Positions 52,087 to 64,000 of a stretch of 64,000 bases of DNA are shown in pieces (position 1 is the first letter of the stretch; each line of letters begins with the position of its first letter). Origin of the DNA: Cyrtodaria siliqua. Lineage: Eukaryota; Mollusca; Bivalvia; Adapedonta; Hiatellidae. The stretch covers positions 22,048 to 86,047 of the forward strand of contig JAWPHD010011205.1 in assembly GCA_037043455.1 (NCBI GenBank), in the 5' to 3' direction. The notes beneath the pieces were generated by a model, which was not told the DNA's origin, did not search any database, and saw nothing but the letters and a program-made list of their open reading frames with translations. A program made the translations under genes and the position numbers.

Positions 52087-52905
52087 CATGCCAAAACTTT
52101 TTAACTAAAAATCCTGAGATTTTTAAAAAATTAACATTTAAAGCGCGTAAAGAACATTTTTAAATGGAACTTTGAGTGCGCGAATTAGTTTTCGCACTTA
52201 TTTTTTAAAGCGCAAATTTAAATTATTTATGCAATTAGAAATTAATTGTTGAAGATTACATACTTCAACACGTACACAAATAGTTTGTTTTAGAGAGAAC
52301 TTTGTAATTAAATTCGGAAGGCTTGATTTAATTTATACAACAACTTTTTTTTTATGAAAGTACAACTGTTCTACATATGATCTGGGATGAAAATATAGGG
52401 CCCTGATATGATATTCCCAAATGCAAAGACAAAGTCTTCATATCTCTTCAACAAGTTATAATCATCAGCATAGACATAGATACCATTGATACTGCATTGA
52501 TGTCTATGTCATCACACACGGCAGCAGCTTTTATAGTGATAACACACAGAAGGATTCGCTAGTTCCTCTCACTTGTTATTTCAATTAGGATGACCAATTA
52601 AAAAAGCATGAGATATATTGGTGCTATCGCACATGTTGTTATGTCACTGAATGAACCAAATATGTCCTTACGTGTTAATTGCATATTCAGTCAGCCTGAG
52701 CGCATTACCACTGACTCCCACTGATTTGACACTTGTAAATACCCTCCTCTGCATCGCTGAATAGGGAGCGTAACATGACCAATGCAGGAAATAGCTGATA
52801 AACTGTGAAAATATAGCTGTTAAATCGTGCAATTTTTGTTTTGATTGAAAATCCGGAGATTGTACACTTAAATCCGGAGATCCGGAAATCCCTAGGTTTG
52901 GCAGG
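52087..52905. mobile_element. probable old inverted-repeat element
   Basis: 'TGCCAAAACT..ATCCTGAGATTTTT' at the left and, on the other strand, 'TGCCAAACCTAGGGATTTCC' with 'GGATCTCCGGATTT' at the right. 'CAAATCCGGAGAT' type motifs repeat near the right end. Boundaries are approximate. 51310-52087 shows nothing else. Confidence 0.4.
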
Positions 52906-53037
52906 AAGAGTGATGCATAATACGCTTCCTTTATGTCAAAACCTATCACAAATAATAAAATAATTAAAATGTATTTCTCTTTCTAATGATGGTATTTTCC
53001 TTACTTTAACATTTCAAGAAAAACATAAGTTTGAAGA

Positions 53038-53440
53038 AAAGTTTCACTACTTCATCGTTATTAGGTCTGTGGTTTCACTACTTCATCGTTATTAGGTCTG
53101 TGGTTTCATTACTTCATCGTTATTAGGTCTGTGATCGTTATTAGGTCTGTGGTTTCACTACTTCATCGTTATTAGGTCTGTGGTTTCACTACTTCATCGT
53201 TATTAAGTCTGTGATCGTTATTAGGTCTGTGGTTTCACTACTTCATCGTTATTAGGTCTGTGGTTTCACTACTTCATCGTTATTAGGTCTGTGGTTTCAC
53301 TACTTCATCGTTATTAGGTCTGTGATCGTTATTAGGTCTGTGGTTTCACTACTTCATCGTTATAAGGTCTGTGGTTTCACTACTTCATCGTTATTAGGTC
53401 TGTGGTTTCACTACTTCATCGTTATTAGGTATGTGGTTAA
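53038..53440. repeat. composite 31/18-bp minisatellite
   Basis: Unit GTTTCACTACTTCATCGTTA TTAGGTCTGTG (31 bp), with an 18-bp short form (ATCGTTATTAGGTCTGTG) at regular intervals, giving a higher-order unit. 53440-53950 shows nothing else. Confidence 0.93.
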
Positions 53441-53949
53441 CATTAGCACTCATTTTATTCTTTCTTTTATAATCACAACCGTACAGACGCGCACCTGCAC
53501 ATAGTACTTTTTAAATTACAGATGGAATCCGGAATACTCTTTGAACTCAAACTGCACCCTTATTTAGACTTTTGTCCCTTAAATATACGCATGATGTACG
53601 GTTTCAGTAACGGGCTTATACATGTATAACTTTCAGAAAAAATCTCATTAAATTTTCAGTTAACTTTGACAGTCCTGCCAACTCTAACTGTCATTACAAC
53701 TCATGTCTCTGTTAATGATATGTTAATGACACCAGTGTCTTAATCACAGGATATGTTATCGTCCTGTTCCGTAATCATAGGTATCTTTCATAATCTGACT
53801 ATAAGTGCCTTCATTAAAAAAAATCCTTTTTTTTCAAATTCGTTTGCTTCCAGCGTTTGATTGACATCTTCATTGTTGAAGCTTGCATCGCCAGCTGAAA
53901 TGAACATTAGTCAGTTAAAATGTGACTCATGATGTCTGCAGCAATGACT

Positions 53950-56045
53950 TCGTCATTTTACACGTATATGCATTGTTAGACTGACATATTACACGTATAT
54001 GCATTGTTAGACTAGCATATTACACGTATATGCATTGTTCGACTGACATATTACATGTGCATGTATATATATTGTTAGACTGACACACTACATGTATATA
54101 CATTGTTCTTATGACATATTACATATATATGCATTGTTCTTATATTACATGTATGTGCATTGTTCAAATGACATATTAGATGTTTATGCAATGTTCGGAT
54201 GACATATTACATGTATATACATTGTTCTTATGACATCGTGCATGCACATTAATTGTTTGAATGACATATTACATGTATATGCATAATTATTATGACATAT
54301 TACATGTATATACATTGTTCTTATGACATAGTACATGTATATACATTATTTGAATGACATATCACATTCATATATGCATTGTTCTTATGACATAGTATAT
54401 GTATATGCATTGTTTGAATGACATATAAAATGTATGTGCACTGTTCTTATGACATATTTCATGTATATACATTGTTCCAATGACATATTGTATGTATATG
54501 CATTGTTCGAATGACATATTACAGATATATTCATTGTTCGAATGACATATTGGTTGTATACGAATTATGCTTATGACATATTACATGTTTATGCATTGTT
54601 CGAATGACATATTACATGAATATGCATTGTTCGAATGACATATTACATGTATATACATTTTTCTTATGGCATATTACATATATATACAATGTTCTTATGA
54701 CATATTACATGTATATACATTGTTCTTATGACATATTACATGTATGTGCATTGTTCGAATGATATATTACATGTATATGTATTGTTCGAATGACATATTA
54801 CATGCATATACATTGTTCGAATGACATATTACATGTATATGCATTGTTCGTATGACATATTGCTTGTATATGAATTATGCTTATGAAATATTACATGTAT
54901 ATGCATTGTTCGAATGACATATTACATGTATATGCATTGTTCGAATGGCATATTACATGAATATGCATTATTCGAATGACAAATTACATGTATTTACATT
55001 GTTCTTGTGACATATTACATGTATATACAGATTACGAAAGATATAAAAAAATTACATGTATATCCATTGTTCAAACGACATATTACTTGTAAATGCATTG
55101 TTTAGATGACATGTTACATGTTTACATGTATTGTTCGAATGACGTATTATATATATATATATAATTTATATATTGCATAGTTCTTATTACATATTACATG
55201 AAAATGCATTGTTCAGATGGCATATTAAATGTATATGCATTGCTCGAAAGATATACTACATATATATGCATTGTTCGAATGCCATATTACATGTATATAC
55301 ATTTTTCTTATTGCATATTACATGTATATACATTGTTCTTATGACATATTACATGAATATACATTGTTCTTATGACATATTACATGTATGTGCATTGTTC
55401 GAATGATATATTACATGTATATGTATTGTTCGAATGCCATATTACATGTATATACATTGTTCTTATGACATATTACATGTATATACATTGTTCGGATGAC
55501 ATATTATATGAATATACATTGTTCTTATGACATATTACATGTATGTGCATTGTTCGAATGATAAATTACATGTACATGTATTGTTCGAATGCCATATTAG
55601 ATGTATATACATTGTTCTTATGACATATTACATGTATATACATTGTTCGGATGACATATTACATGGATATACATTGTTCTTATGACATATTACATGTATG
55701 TGCATTGTTCGAATGATATATTACATGTATATGTATTGTTCGAATGCCATATTAGATGTATATACATTGTTCTTATGACATATTACATGTATATACATTG
55801 TTCTTATGACATATTACATGCATATGCATTGTTCGGATGACATATTACATGAATATACATTGTTCTTATGACATATTACATGTATGTGCATTGTTCGAAT
55901 GATATATTACATGTATATGTATTGTTCGAATGCCATATTAGATGTATATACATTGTTCTTATGACATATTACATGTATATACATTGTTCGGATGACATAT
56001 TTCATGTATATGCATTGTTCGAATGAACTAATACATGTATATACA
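53950..56045. repeat. AT-rich 31-bp minisatellite, about 67 copies
   Basis: Unit GACATATTACATGTATATAC ATTGTTCTTAT with many variants (TTCGAAT/TTCTTAT, ATGT/ATGAA). Units near 55300-55980 form a repeating block of four to five monomers. The unit contains ACATGT and GTATATAC palindromes. Confidence 0.93.
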
Positions 56046-56126
56046 TTGACTCCCATAGAATACGTAGGGTTAAAATGAGAAACTGAGACTTTGTAGAAAA
56101 GCCATGACGTCTAGGTAAGTTTCAAA

Positions 56127-56169
56127 ATGTCTACAAACAACTTGAAGCACTGGAACATTTCAGGCGATG
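56127..56169 (+). other. possible small exon (MSTNNLKHWNISGDG)
   Basis: An ATG frame of 14 codons runs into GGCGATG|GTGAGTATAA, a good donor. The next plausible acceptor, TTTCATTCGCAG at 56423-56434, would continue it to a stop after two residues. So if transcribed it is probably non-coding or a very short peptide. Weak evidence. Confidence 0.2.
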
Positions 56170-56654
56170 GTGAGTATAATGGTTTTGTTTTTAGGTTGTA
56201 CTTCACGTTGACAGCAGGAATAAATGCATCCCTTTGGCCTATATATGCAGCCTAACATTTGTGTGTGTTTTGACAATTGTCCATTTCGCCTTGGACCATC
56301 AATATGTTTCTCGACTTTGATTGACAGATTAAGTGTGTCAGTATGTTGTAAAAGACTGTGGCTGGATATTTTTAATATATGATTTGTAAAGCGGTAATTG
56401 TTGTTAATTTAGTGCTATGCTGTTTCATTCGCAGGTGTGTGACTAATTCGACCAATAGCTTGTCCTGAGGGAGATATAATTCAAGTTCAGATCATCGAAC
56501 AGGCAGGACGTCTTGCGGCTGTCAGGAACAATGTGGTCCCGCATGGCGTGCCGCTGTCTGGAATCAATTCCACACAAACCGCGTGGAGGTCGGGCATTAA
56601 TCTGCCTTCAATGTTTTTAACCTGCTTTAAAAGTGGCCTTAAAGAGGGACGTTT

Positions 56655-58770
56655 ACACTTCTACTGCAACTTCGACGTTCCCGCACATGACAGGAGGCAA
56701 ACTACGACGGTTACATCATGGACCATCGACGTTGCCGCACATGACAAGAGGCAAGTACATCATGGACAATCGACGTTGCCGCACATGACAAGAGGCAAAC
56801 TACGACGGTTATATCATGGACCATCGACGTTCCCGCACATGACAAGAGGCAAACTACGACGGTTACATAATGGACCATCGACGTTCCCGCACATGACAGG
56901 AGGCAAACTAAGACGGTTATATCATGGACCATCGACGTTCCCGCACATGACAGGAGGCAAACTACGACGGATACGTCGAATCACCATGGACCATCGACGT
57001 TCCCGCACATGACAGGAGGCAAACTACGACGGATACGTCGACTCACCATGGACCATCGACGTTCCCGCACATGACAAGAGGCAAACTACGACGGATACGT
57101 CGACTCACCATGGACCATCGACCTTCCCGCACATGACAAGAGGCAAACTACGACGGGTACGTCGACTCACCATGGACCATCGACGTTCCCGCACATGACA
57201 GGAGGCAAACTACGACGGGTACGTCGACTCACCATGGACCATCGACGTTCCCGTACATGACAAGAGGCAAACTACGACAGATACGTCGACTCACCATGGA
57301 CCATCGACCTTCCCGCACATGACAAGAGGCAAACTACGACGGGTACGTCGACTCACCATGGACCATCGACGTTCCCGCACATGGAAAGAGGCACACTACG
57401 ACGGGTACGTCGACTCACCATGGACCATCAACGTTCCCGCACATGACAAGAGACAAACTACGACGTGTACGTCGACTCACCATGGACCATCGACGTTCCC
57501 GCACATGACAGGATACAAACTACGACGGGTACGTCGACTCACCATGGACCATCGACGTTCCCGCACATGACAAGAGGCAAACTACGACGGATACGTCGAC
57601 TCACCATGGACCATCGACGTTACCGCGCATGACAAGAGGCAAACTACGACGGATACATCGACTCACCATGGACCATCGACGTTCCCGCACATGACAAGAG
57701 ACAAACTACGACGGATACATATTGGACCATCGACATTCCCGCACATGACAAGAGGCAAACTACGACGGATACATCGACTCACCATGGACCACCGACGTTC
57801 CCGCAGATGACAGGAGACAAACTATGACGGGTACGTCGACTCACCATGGAGCATCGACGTTCCCGCACATGACAAGAGGCAAACTACGTCTGGTACGTCG
57901 CCTCACCATGAACCATCGACGTTCCCGCACATGACAAGAGGCAAACTACGACGATTACGTCGACTCACCATGGACCATCGACCTTCCCGCAAATGACAAG
58001 AGGCAAACTACGACGGGTACGTCGACTCACCATGGACCATCTACGTTCCCGCACATGGCAAGAGGCAAACTACGACGTGTACGTCGATTCAACATGGACC
58101 ATCGACGTTCCCGCACATGACAAGAGGCAAACTACGTCGGGGACGTCGACTCACCATGGACCATCGACGATCCCGCACATGACAAGAGGCAAACTACGAC
58201 GGATACGTCGACTCACCATGGACCATCGACCTTCCTGCACATGACAAGAGGCAAACTACGACGGATACGTCGACTCACCATGGACCATCGACGTTCCCGC
58301 ACATGACAAGAGGGAAACTACGACGGGTACGTACACTCACCATGGACCATCGACGTTCCCGCACATGACAAGAGGCAAACTACGACGGATACATCGACTC
58401 ACATGGACCATCGACGTTTCCGCACATGACAAGAGGCAAACTACGACGGATACTTCGACTCACCATGGACCATGGAAGTTCCCGCACATGACAAGAGGCA
58501 AACTACGACGGATACATTGACTCACATGCACCATCGACGTTCCCGCACATGACAAGAGGCAAACTACGACGGATATTTCGACTAACCATTGACCATCAAC
58601 GTTCCCGCACATGACAAGAGGCAAACTACGACGGATACGTCGACTCACCATGGACCATCGACGTTCCCGCACATGACAAGAGGCAACTACGACGGATACA
58701 TCGACTCACCATGGACCATCGACGTTCCCGCACATGACAAGAGGCAAACTACGACGGTTACATCATGAAC
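56655..58770. repeat. 62/52-bp CpG-rich minisatellite, about 34 copies
   Basis: Unit GACCATCGACGTTCCCGCAC, ATGACAAGAGGCAAACTACG, ACGGATACGTCGACTCACCA TG. The short 52-bp form (GACGGTTACATCATG) occurs only at the two ends (56700-56950 and about 58740-58770), with the long form between. This is consistent with a long variant expanding inside a short-form array. Open frames of about 80 residues here are repeat artefacts. CpG density is far above the surroundings. Confidence 0.93.
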
Positions 58771-58774
58771 CATC

Positions 58775-59200
58775 TACATTCAAACAACCCTGCAAAATAC
58801 ACGCTGGCCGTGGGTGTGCGTAGCTACCATTTTTACGACTAGTTTGGTTAGCGGAGCAGATATTACCACGTAAAAGGCGAGCATAAAATTCCAGTGCAAT
58901 CAACAGGATTGACCTACTTGAACTCGCTTTTACCGGATTGGCTGAATCTACTTCGAGATAACAATCGGAATGACCTCGTTTTACATTCTTCTGTCATCGC
59001 ATTGGTCGAAATCTCAACTTCTACAACTCTTATCTGCTATGGATGCATAATCATTTTTGATGGGAATCTTCAACGATCTTCCTGATGTCTGTCCTCCTGC
59101 CATCTACTTTGGACGAGATGGATAGGCTTCGACTCCACTTGGCTCTAAAGCAGCGTGCAAACTTCAATGGAAAAGCTCGCTAAAATGCTTATTGCAATAA
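58775..59200. other. unique sequence after the array, with a polyadenylation-like signal
   Basis: An open frame at 58894-59085 (plus, MQSTGLTYLNSLLPDWLNLL...) is not recognisable. AATAAAA occurs at about 59195. It may be the 3' part of an untested plus-strand transcript including the array. 59200-60480 shows no supported feature. Confidence 0.2.
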
Positions 59201-60488
59201 AACGAGGGTAAAGAAAAACTTGCATCATCAACAGATTCAACCCTTGGCGCACCGCTGATCAGATATTGAGAAAAAACACGGGTTTCTTCCCCTTTAGTGT
59301 TACACTTTTTATCCACAGGTTTTACCAGTGTTATCAGTTTGCCTGACAACATTAATTGTAACTACAAAAAGCATTGAATGATTGGTTTAAACTTATTTTA
59401 TTTTCTATAATAATGCAAACATTACACACATTAATGTACATTATGCAAAATGTGAATCAAGATTGGAAGGAATGCAATAGCTTATAGAGTTCCTTTCCTT
59501 GAATGATTCATTCACTACATGTTAGAATTGTGCTTCTACTTTTACTACGTAAAATATAAAGGTGTTGAAATAAGTTATAATGACTATTATATTTTGACAT
59601 TTTGATGACAGTGGTGTGTTATAGGTTAGAGAAAATCTTCGTATCTTTGTCAGTTTTGTTTCAAGAATGAAGAGATACTGTAATCGGCATTTCTCCTTCA
59701 CTTATGCTTAATGTAGTTAACACGTTGTATTCGGGCTAATTGGACAAGGTAGAAGGCACCGTCAAAAGTACAGATTAAATTTGAACTTGTGGATAAATAA
59801 TTAAATTGTTTGCAATAAATATCTTAAATACATAAAAAGCCGGCTGACGTGTTATACATATATTATATGTGAATATGCACCTGGATCGCCTCCAATATCG
59901 CACTAACCACATGACGAAAATTCCTCTCTGACGGAACCAATCGATTAAGAAACAAAGCAATACTTATTTCACCGTATTTACTTAAACAAGAAATTAAATT
60001 ATAATTACGGTGGCACGTGCAATAGTACGGAAATGCTTTAACATGTAGTAATTCATGATTACATTTAATTATTTCAAAATCGTTTAATCAGTTTTCTAAT
60101 TTGGTCGACGACCATTCTTGAAATGGTTATTCAAACAGAAAATTGTCTGCCATAATTGCAGAATTATAGTGCACTGTGCGTTCTATATATAATTTTAAAA
60201 TTTAACAGCAATTAATTGTGTTTATCTACAGCGCCCTATATTGTAAATACGCCCTGCTAAAAATTAATTGGTTCCAAAAGTAAACTAAGAGACAATTACT
60301 CAATTATATGCTTCAACCTGCGAGTTTAGTCATTGCTTCGGATGATTTTGAAAAGACAAGATCTAGACAGGATAAATTCGTAAATAACTTTTTGCAGGCG
60401 GGCGAAATATACGTTACCAGTTCAAATCTGTAATTGTTGAATCCTAACTGTTTTAGAAAAAGCTTTAACGAAAGCGGTGTCTTTTCAG

Positions 60489-60561
60489 AGGCTACGTTGG
60501 TGTAGTTGTACGCAGAGATGATATGAAATGGCCGATTTGGACGTTTTTACTAGAACCAGGT
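60489..60561 (+). other. possible exon with good splice borders
   Basis: CTTTTCAG|AGGCTACG at the left and CCAG|GTAAGTTTTC at the right bound 73 bases with one open frame (GYVGVVVRRDDMKWPIWTFL). It could be coding or a non-coding exon of a transcript divergent from atos. No partner exon is certain. Confidence 0.25.
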
Positions 60562-61249
60562 AAGTTTTCAATGTGAATATTCGGTTTATTTTGGCATAAA
60601 ATAATAATATATAACTAGCCTCATGGAACCCCACTCATGCTGTAGTTTTCAATTTAACACAGCAACCGATAATGTGTGTAAACATTCGTGTACAGTTTGA
60701 CGAGGATGCTTTGCTACTGATCCAGCATAAGTTAGCATAATTTGTAACATCTACTCTTGGGTCTATAATAACTTTACATTCATAGTCTTCGTAGGGTTTG
60801 TTTGCTTTTATTTCTCTTTTCAGTTTTCGCCTAGGTCTAACGCTGGTACCATCGCCCTACTGTTTTAAATAACGTGATATTTTTGTTATCGTTACGCTGT
60901 TTTTGAAGTTTAGTGCGATGACGGTCTTTGAGTATTTGTGTCACACAATCATCTGTTCTAGTTCTGTCATCTCTTTAAGTGAATTTTGCAACTAGTCTCT
61001 GTTTTTTTCTAGTGCATTTCCTTATAGGACGATGGCGTCTGATGCTGGTCTTACATCCTGTCTTGCCCTATCCTTAATGGTTTATTCTCTTGTTGCTCTG
61101 GCTTCTGCCAAGTCACTGAGTACTTGCTTTGTGGCATTCTAGGCTTTTGTTTTTATACGCATATATACATGATCATTTATGTGTTTTACTTATGTTGCGT
61201 ATTAATGCTGCATCTTTTGTTAGAAAATATAACCTGGCGGTGATATCTT

Positions 61250-61560
61250 TAATTACACTGTCCCTTTTTGATGGGATGACAGTAAGGGAAGAGTGAGGTT
61301 TGTTGCACCCTAGAACCAGGTTTAAACCTCCCCCAGCCCCCCCCCCCCCCCCAATCCCCCCCACCACCCCACAGCGACCCTTTGTATCACTGAACGTTCC
61401 AAGGCGGTAGCCTTATTGTCAGCCATTTTATGCGTGTGATGTCGTATCTTGTCCTTTATTCATCTTTGTAATTGTTGTTTGTTTCTATGAATGATTTTGG
61501 TGGACTGTGGTCCTTGAATGCTACATTTCCTGTTCGAATTTGTTATCTACTTTTGTTGCA
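61250..61560. repeat. dispersed repeat, copy 1 (second at 62610-62880)
   Basis: Shares 'ACTGAACGTTCCAAGGCGGT', 'GTTGCACCCT.GAAC..GGTTTAAAC' and 'GGA.TGTGGTCCTTGAATGCTAC' (or similar) with 62610-62880. It contains a C tract at 61339-61352. Possibly retroelement 3' ends; class unproven. Confidence 0.55.
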
Positions 61561-62129
61561 GGTATGGATCCTAGAGCACTGATATGAATTCCGGAGTGGA
61601 CGAATTAAACATATACGAGATACTCGTTTACATTAAAAATGACACCATAGAAAACCAAGTGCTGATTTTTTTTGATTATTTTTGAAAATATTTCTAATAT
61701 AAACTCTCCATGTTAAGTCACCTAATATTCTTAGACTTATATATGGGTTGGATTCTACTTGTTGAATAATGGTATTATCTTGCTGATAAAAGCAACACGA
61801 CTTATTGAGAAGATTTGATTTTACGGTATAAAAGGCAGGTATCTGCAAATAAGTGGACATGTGAAAGGACTGATTATGCGAGATCGTTGATTAGGCATAC
61901 ACGCATTAGGACAACCCATTCGCACCCCTGAACACATTCCACAAGCGTACCCCTTTCACAACTACAGTCATTAGTCTGCGTGTGGTTTGTTTAAAAAGGA
62001 AGGAGGACAAGAACACGTATACAACTATTTCCATTTTATCAAAAAGATTATCAACAGTATTAATTGCTTTCAATATGAAAGCATCAAACAAATAAGAAAC
62101 AACTGCTTCAACACTCGGTTTTATTCGTT

Positions 62130-62275
62130 GTCATTTTAAATATAAACGACTATCTTTTATATCTTCATATAGCTTTAGTTCGCTCCACTCTGGAATACGG
62201 ATCAGCAATCTGGGTCCATGCTACAATAAGACATGCATATCATAGAATAAGTCAGCGGCTAGTTGTGCCGTTATA
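62130..62275 (+). pseudogene. LINE reverse-transcriptase relic
   Basis: The frame ending at TAA 62274 reads LLYLHIALVRSTLEYGSAIW, then VHATIRHAYHRISQRL. 'ALVRSTLEYGSAIW' is the well-known segment after the reverse-transcriptase catalytic core of jockey/CR1-like elements. It is short, isolated and stop-terminated: a relic. Confidence 0.8.
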
Positions 62276-62609
62276 ACAAAAGCGACACTATAATGAGAAC
62301 CGACGATTTTTTGACACAAATACTCCGGGATTTTAATGTTATTCATGTGGAAAAAAATAATAATGTAATTTACGTGTAAACACCAAAAATATATCATTTT
62401 AAAAAAGCAATATTGGTGGTATTGTACTAATGATTTTTTACTTAGACGAAACACAGAAAATATACAAGTAAATAAAGCATTTTTTTTTTTTTAAAATATC
62501 AATGTAAAATTAGTGTTTTCGTTGAGCCACTCGAAAAACAGAAAACCCTCGTCAAAATGTACACACATGTTTACAAAAATGGTAGCGTTAAAACTCGGAG
62601 GGGATTATT

Positions 62610-62880
62610 TTTATTTACACCGTCCCGTTGTTTAGGGATGATGACAAGATAAGAGTAAGGTGTGGTGCACCCTTGAACTGGGTTAAACTCCCCGGTGGTC
62701 CCTTTTTGCCACTGAACGTTCCAAGGCGGTACTCCTGTTGGCAACCCTTATATGTCTGTGATGTGCTTTTTTACTGAATGTGTTTGTGAAGTACTTGTTT
62801 AATCACCTTTGCGTTGTAAAATTTATTGGAGTGACTGTATTTTGTGAATGCTACTCGTCCTGTTGGACTTGTAACCTTTT
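62610..62880. repeat. dispersed repeat, copy 2 (first at 61250-61560)
   Basis: See 61250-61560 for shared blocks. 62880-63650 shows no supported feature. Confidence 0.5.
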
Positions 62881-63656
62881 TTTCTATGCTTAATGCACAT
62901 ATGCACCGACAAACCACATCCTATGTGAGTTTTATGAGGCTAGTTATGTTACATTACTATAACAAAAAAAGGATACACATCGAAACGGTTCTGGTAAAAC
63001 TCCCTTAATCGGCCATTTTTTATCAGCGCTCTGCGTATAGTTCATCAAGGGGGCACTCCTCAGTTTCGCATGAATGTCCATGGTGTAAATCAGAAAGAAA
63101 TCAACTAAGCATCTTTTAGGTCCATGGATGGTCTTTATAATAACTATGAAGCACATGTTTGATGTTGTTTTTTTTAGTTTTGAGTTCTTCTAAGTTTATT
63201 TTGGTGTATTGGAATATGCATTCTTTGGGTTTTTTGCAGGCTATAAATAGAAAAATGTGAACCAATCAAAAACTTCCTAAAAGTAGGTAAAATGGCTGAT
63301 TTTCACTGACGGGGAGATCAGCATGGAATAACTTTTTAAAACGCCGGACTAGCTATGTAGAATTTAGCATTTCCTGATATGCAAGAGCATTATGAGTGCA
63401 AACATGACCCTGATATGTGCAGGAAAAAAAAATCTTTTATTTATTGACATTTGAAATATTGCTAAAAGTGCATTTTTAGCATGTTTTAAGGGGTGGGGTA
63501 ATCTTAAAGAAATGGGACTAAAGTTGTACAGAAAATTCTTTTTGATACTTTTATTTGGTATGGAAACATGGGTAATTTTATTGTCTTCTAAGAAATGATT
63601 CAGGCTAAGAGCTTGTCATGGGTTTGATGATTGAGAAATGTACATTAAACTGTGGA

Positions 63657-63659
<3 letters not shown>

Positions 63660-63696
<37 letters not shown>
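63660..63696. repeat. 37-base poly-C tract
   Basis: An uninterrupted run of 37 C. Its length may be affected by sequencing error. It creates a poly-Gly artefact in a minus-strand frame. Confidence 0.9.
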
Positions 63697-63698
<2 letters not shown>

Positions 63699-64000
63699 CG
63701 TAACATATAGTCTTGATCATCTTCGACGCTTGATTGTAAATACAAACGTTTTGTCTTGAAACAAGCAAGAGTCGCATACGTAACATAGGAAGAACTACCA
63801 CTTCCACTAAAGTTATACGTTCAACGAAATATGAAATGTAACAGATTTTTAATAAACAATCCAAAGAACGTTTTCACTGTCATACAGTGACTTCGGATAC
63901 ATTGAACATACTACTCATGCGTTGTGACATGCATATTTTAAAGTGTGTTCTCTATTTGGGAGTCTAATTGTCACTCTGCATCAAGGCTGCAGCCCTGCAA

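Noticed and set aside
56533..57012. 159-residue frame with repeated basic segments
   Set aside because: It runs from unique sequence into the 62-bp array and owes most of its length to the repeat. No family is recognised.

Overview
The window is animal nuclear DNA, most likely from a bivalve mollusc. It has one intron-rich gene, many small inverted-repeat (MITE-like) transposons, tRNA-derived SINEs, elements ending in ACGG-type microsatellites like bivalve 'pearl' or Helitron-like repeats, and many long minisatellites. No bacterial-style genes, operons or viral genes are visible. The species is not determined; the bivalve call rests on recalled repeat families and on the gene's metazoan homology.

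One protein-coding gene is well supported. It is a minus-strand Atos (Atossa/FAM214, vertebrate ATOSA/ATOSB) homologue. I assembled it from twelve coding exons between 51089 (start codon) and 5114 (stop). All splice phases agree, giving 3387 coding bases, that is 1128 residues plus stop. The first coding exon contributes only five codons and one base and is separated from exon 2 by a 24 kb intron. Exons 2 to 4 encode the conserved N-terminal region. A 1981-base exon 5 encodes a long Ser/Thr/Lys-rich, probably disordered middle. Exons 6 to 12 encode the conserved C-terminal Atos domains.

The introns are filled with repeats. Two arrays are built from the gene's own exon edges. In intron 11 (5271-6150) the exon 12 acceptor and the first bases of that exon are repeated about 13 times. 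In intron 4 (21844-22203) the end of exon 4 and its donor are repeated five times, and each copy carries a perfect CTCF-like core. Two more arrays grew inside mobile elements. A 24-bp array of about 33 copies lies in a SINE (12298-13400). A 25-bp array of about 136 copies, 3.4 kb long, lies in the end of a MITE in the large first intron (29108-32629). Nested transposons with target-site duplications are common, for example at 6237-7043, 13985-14744, 20832-21180 and 36939-37261.

Upstream of the gene (51.3-64 kb) I see no convincing second protein gene. That region holds large minisatellites (53038-53440, 53950-56040, 56655-58765), reverse-transcriptase relics, a 37-base C tract and a few splice-like signals of uncertain meaning. 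Most long open frames in the window are by-products of tandem arrays whose repeat unit lacks stop codons.
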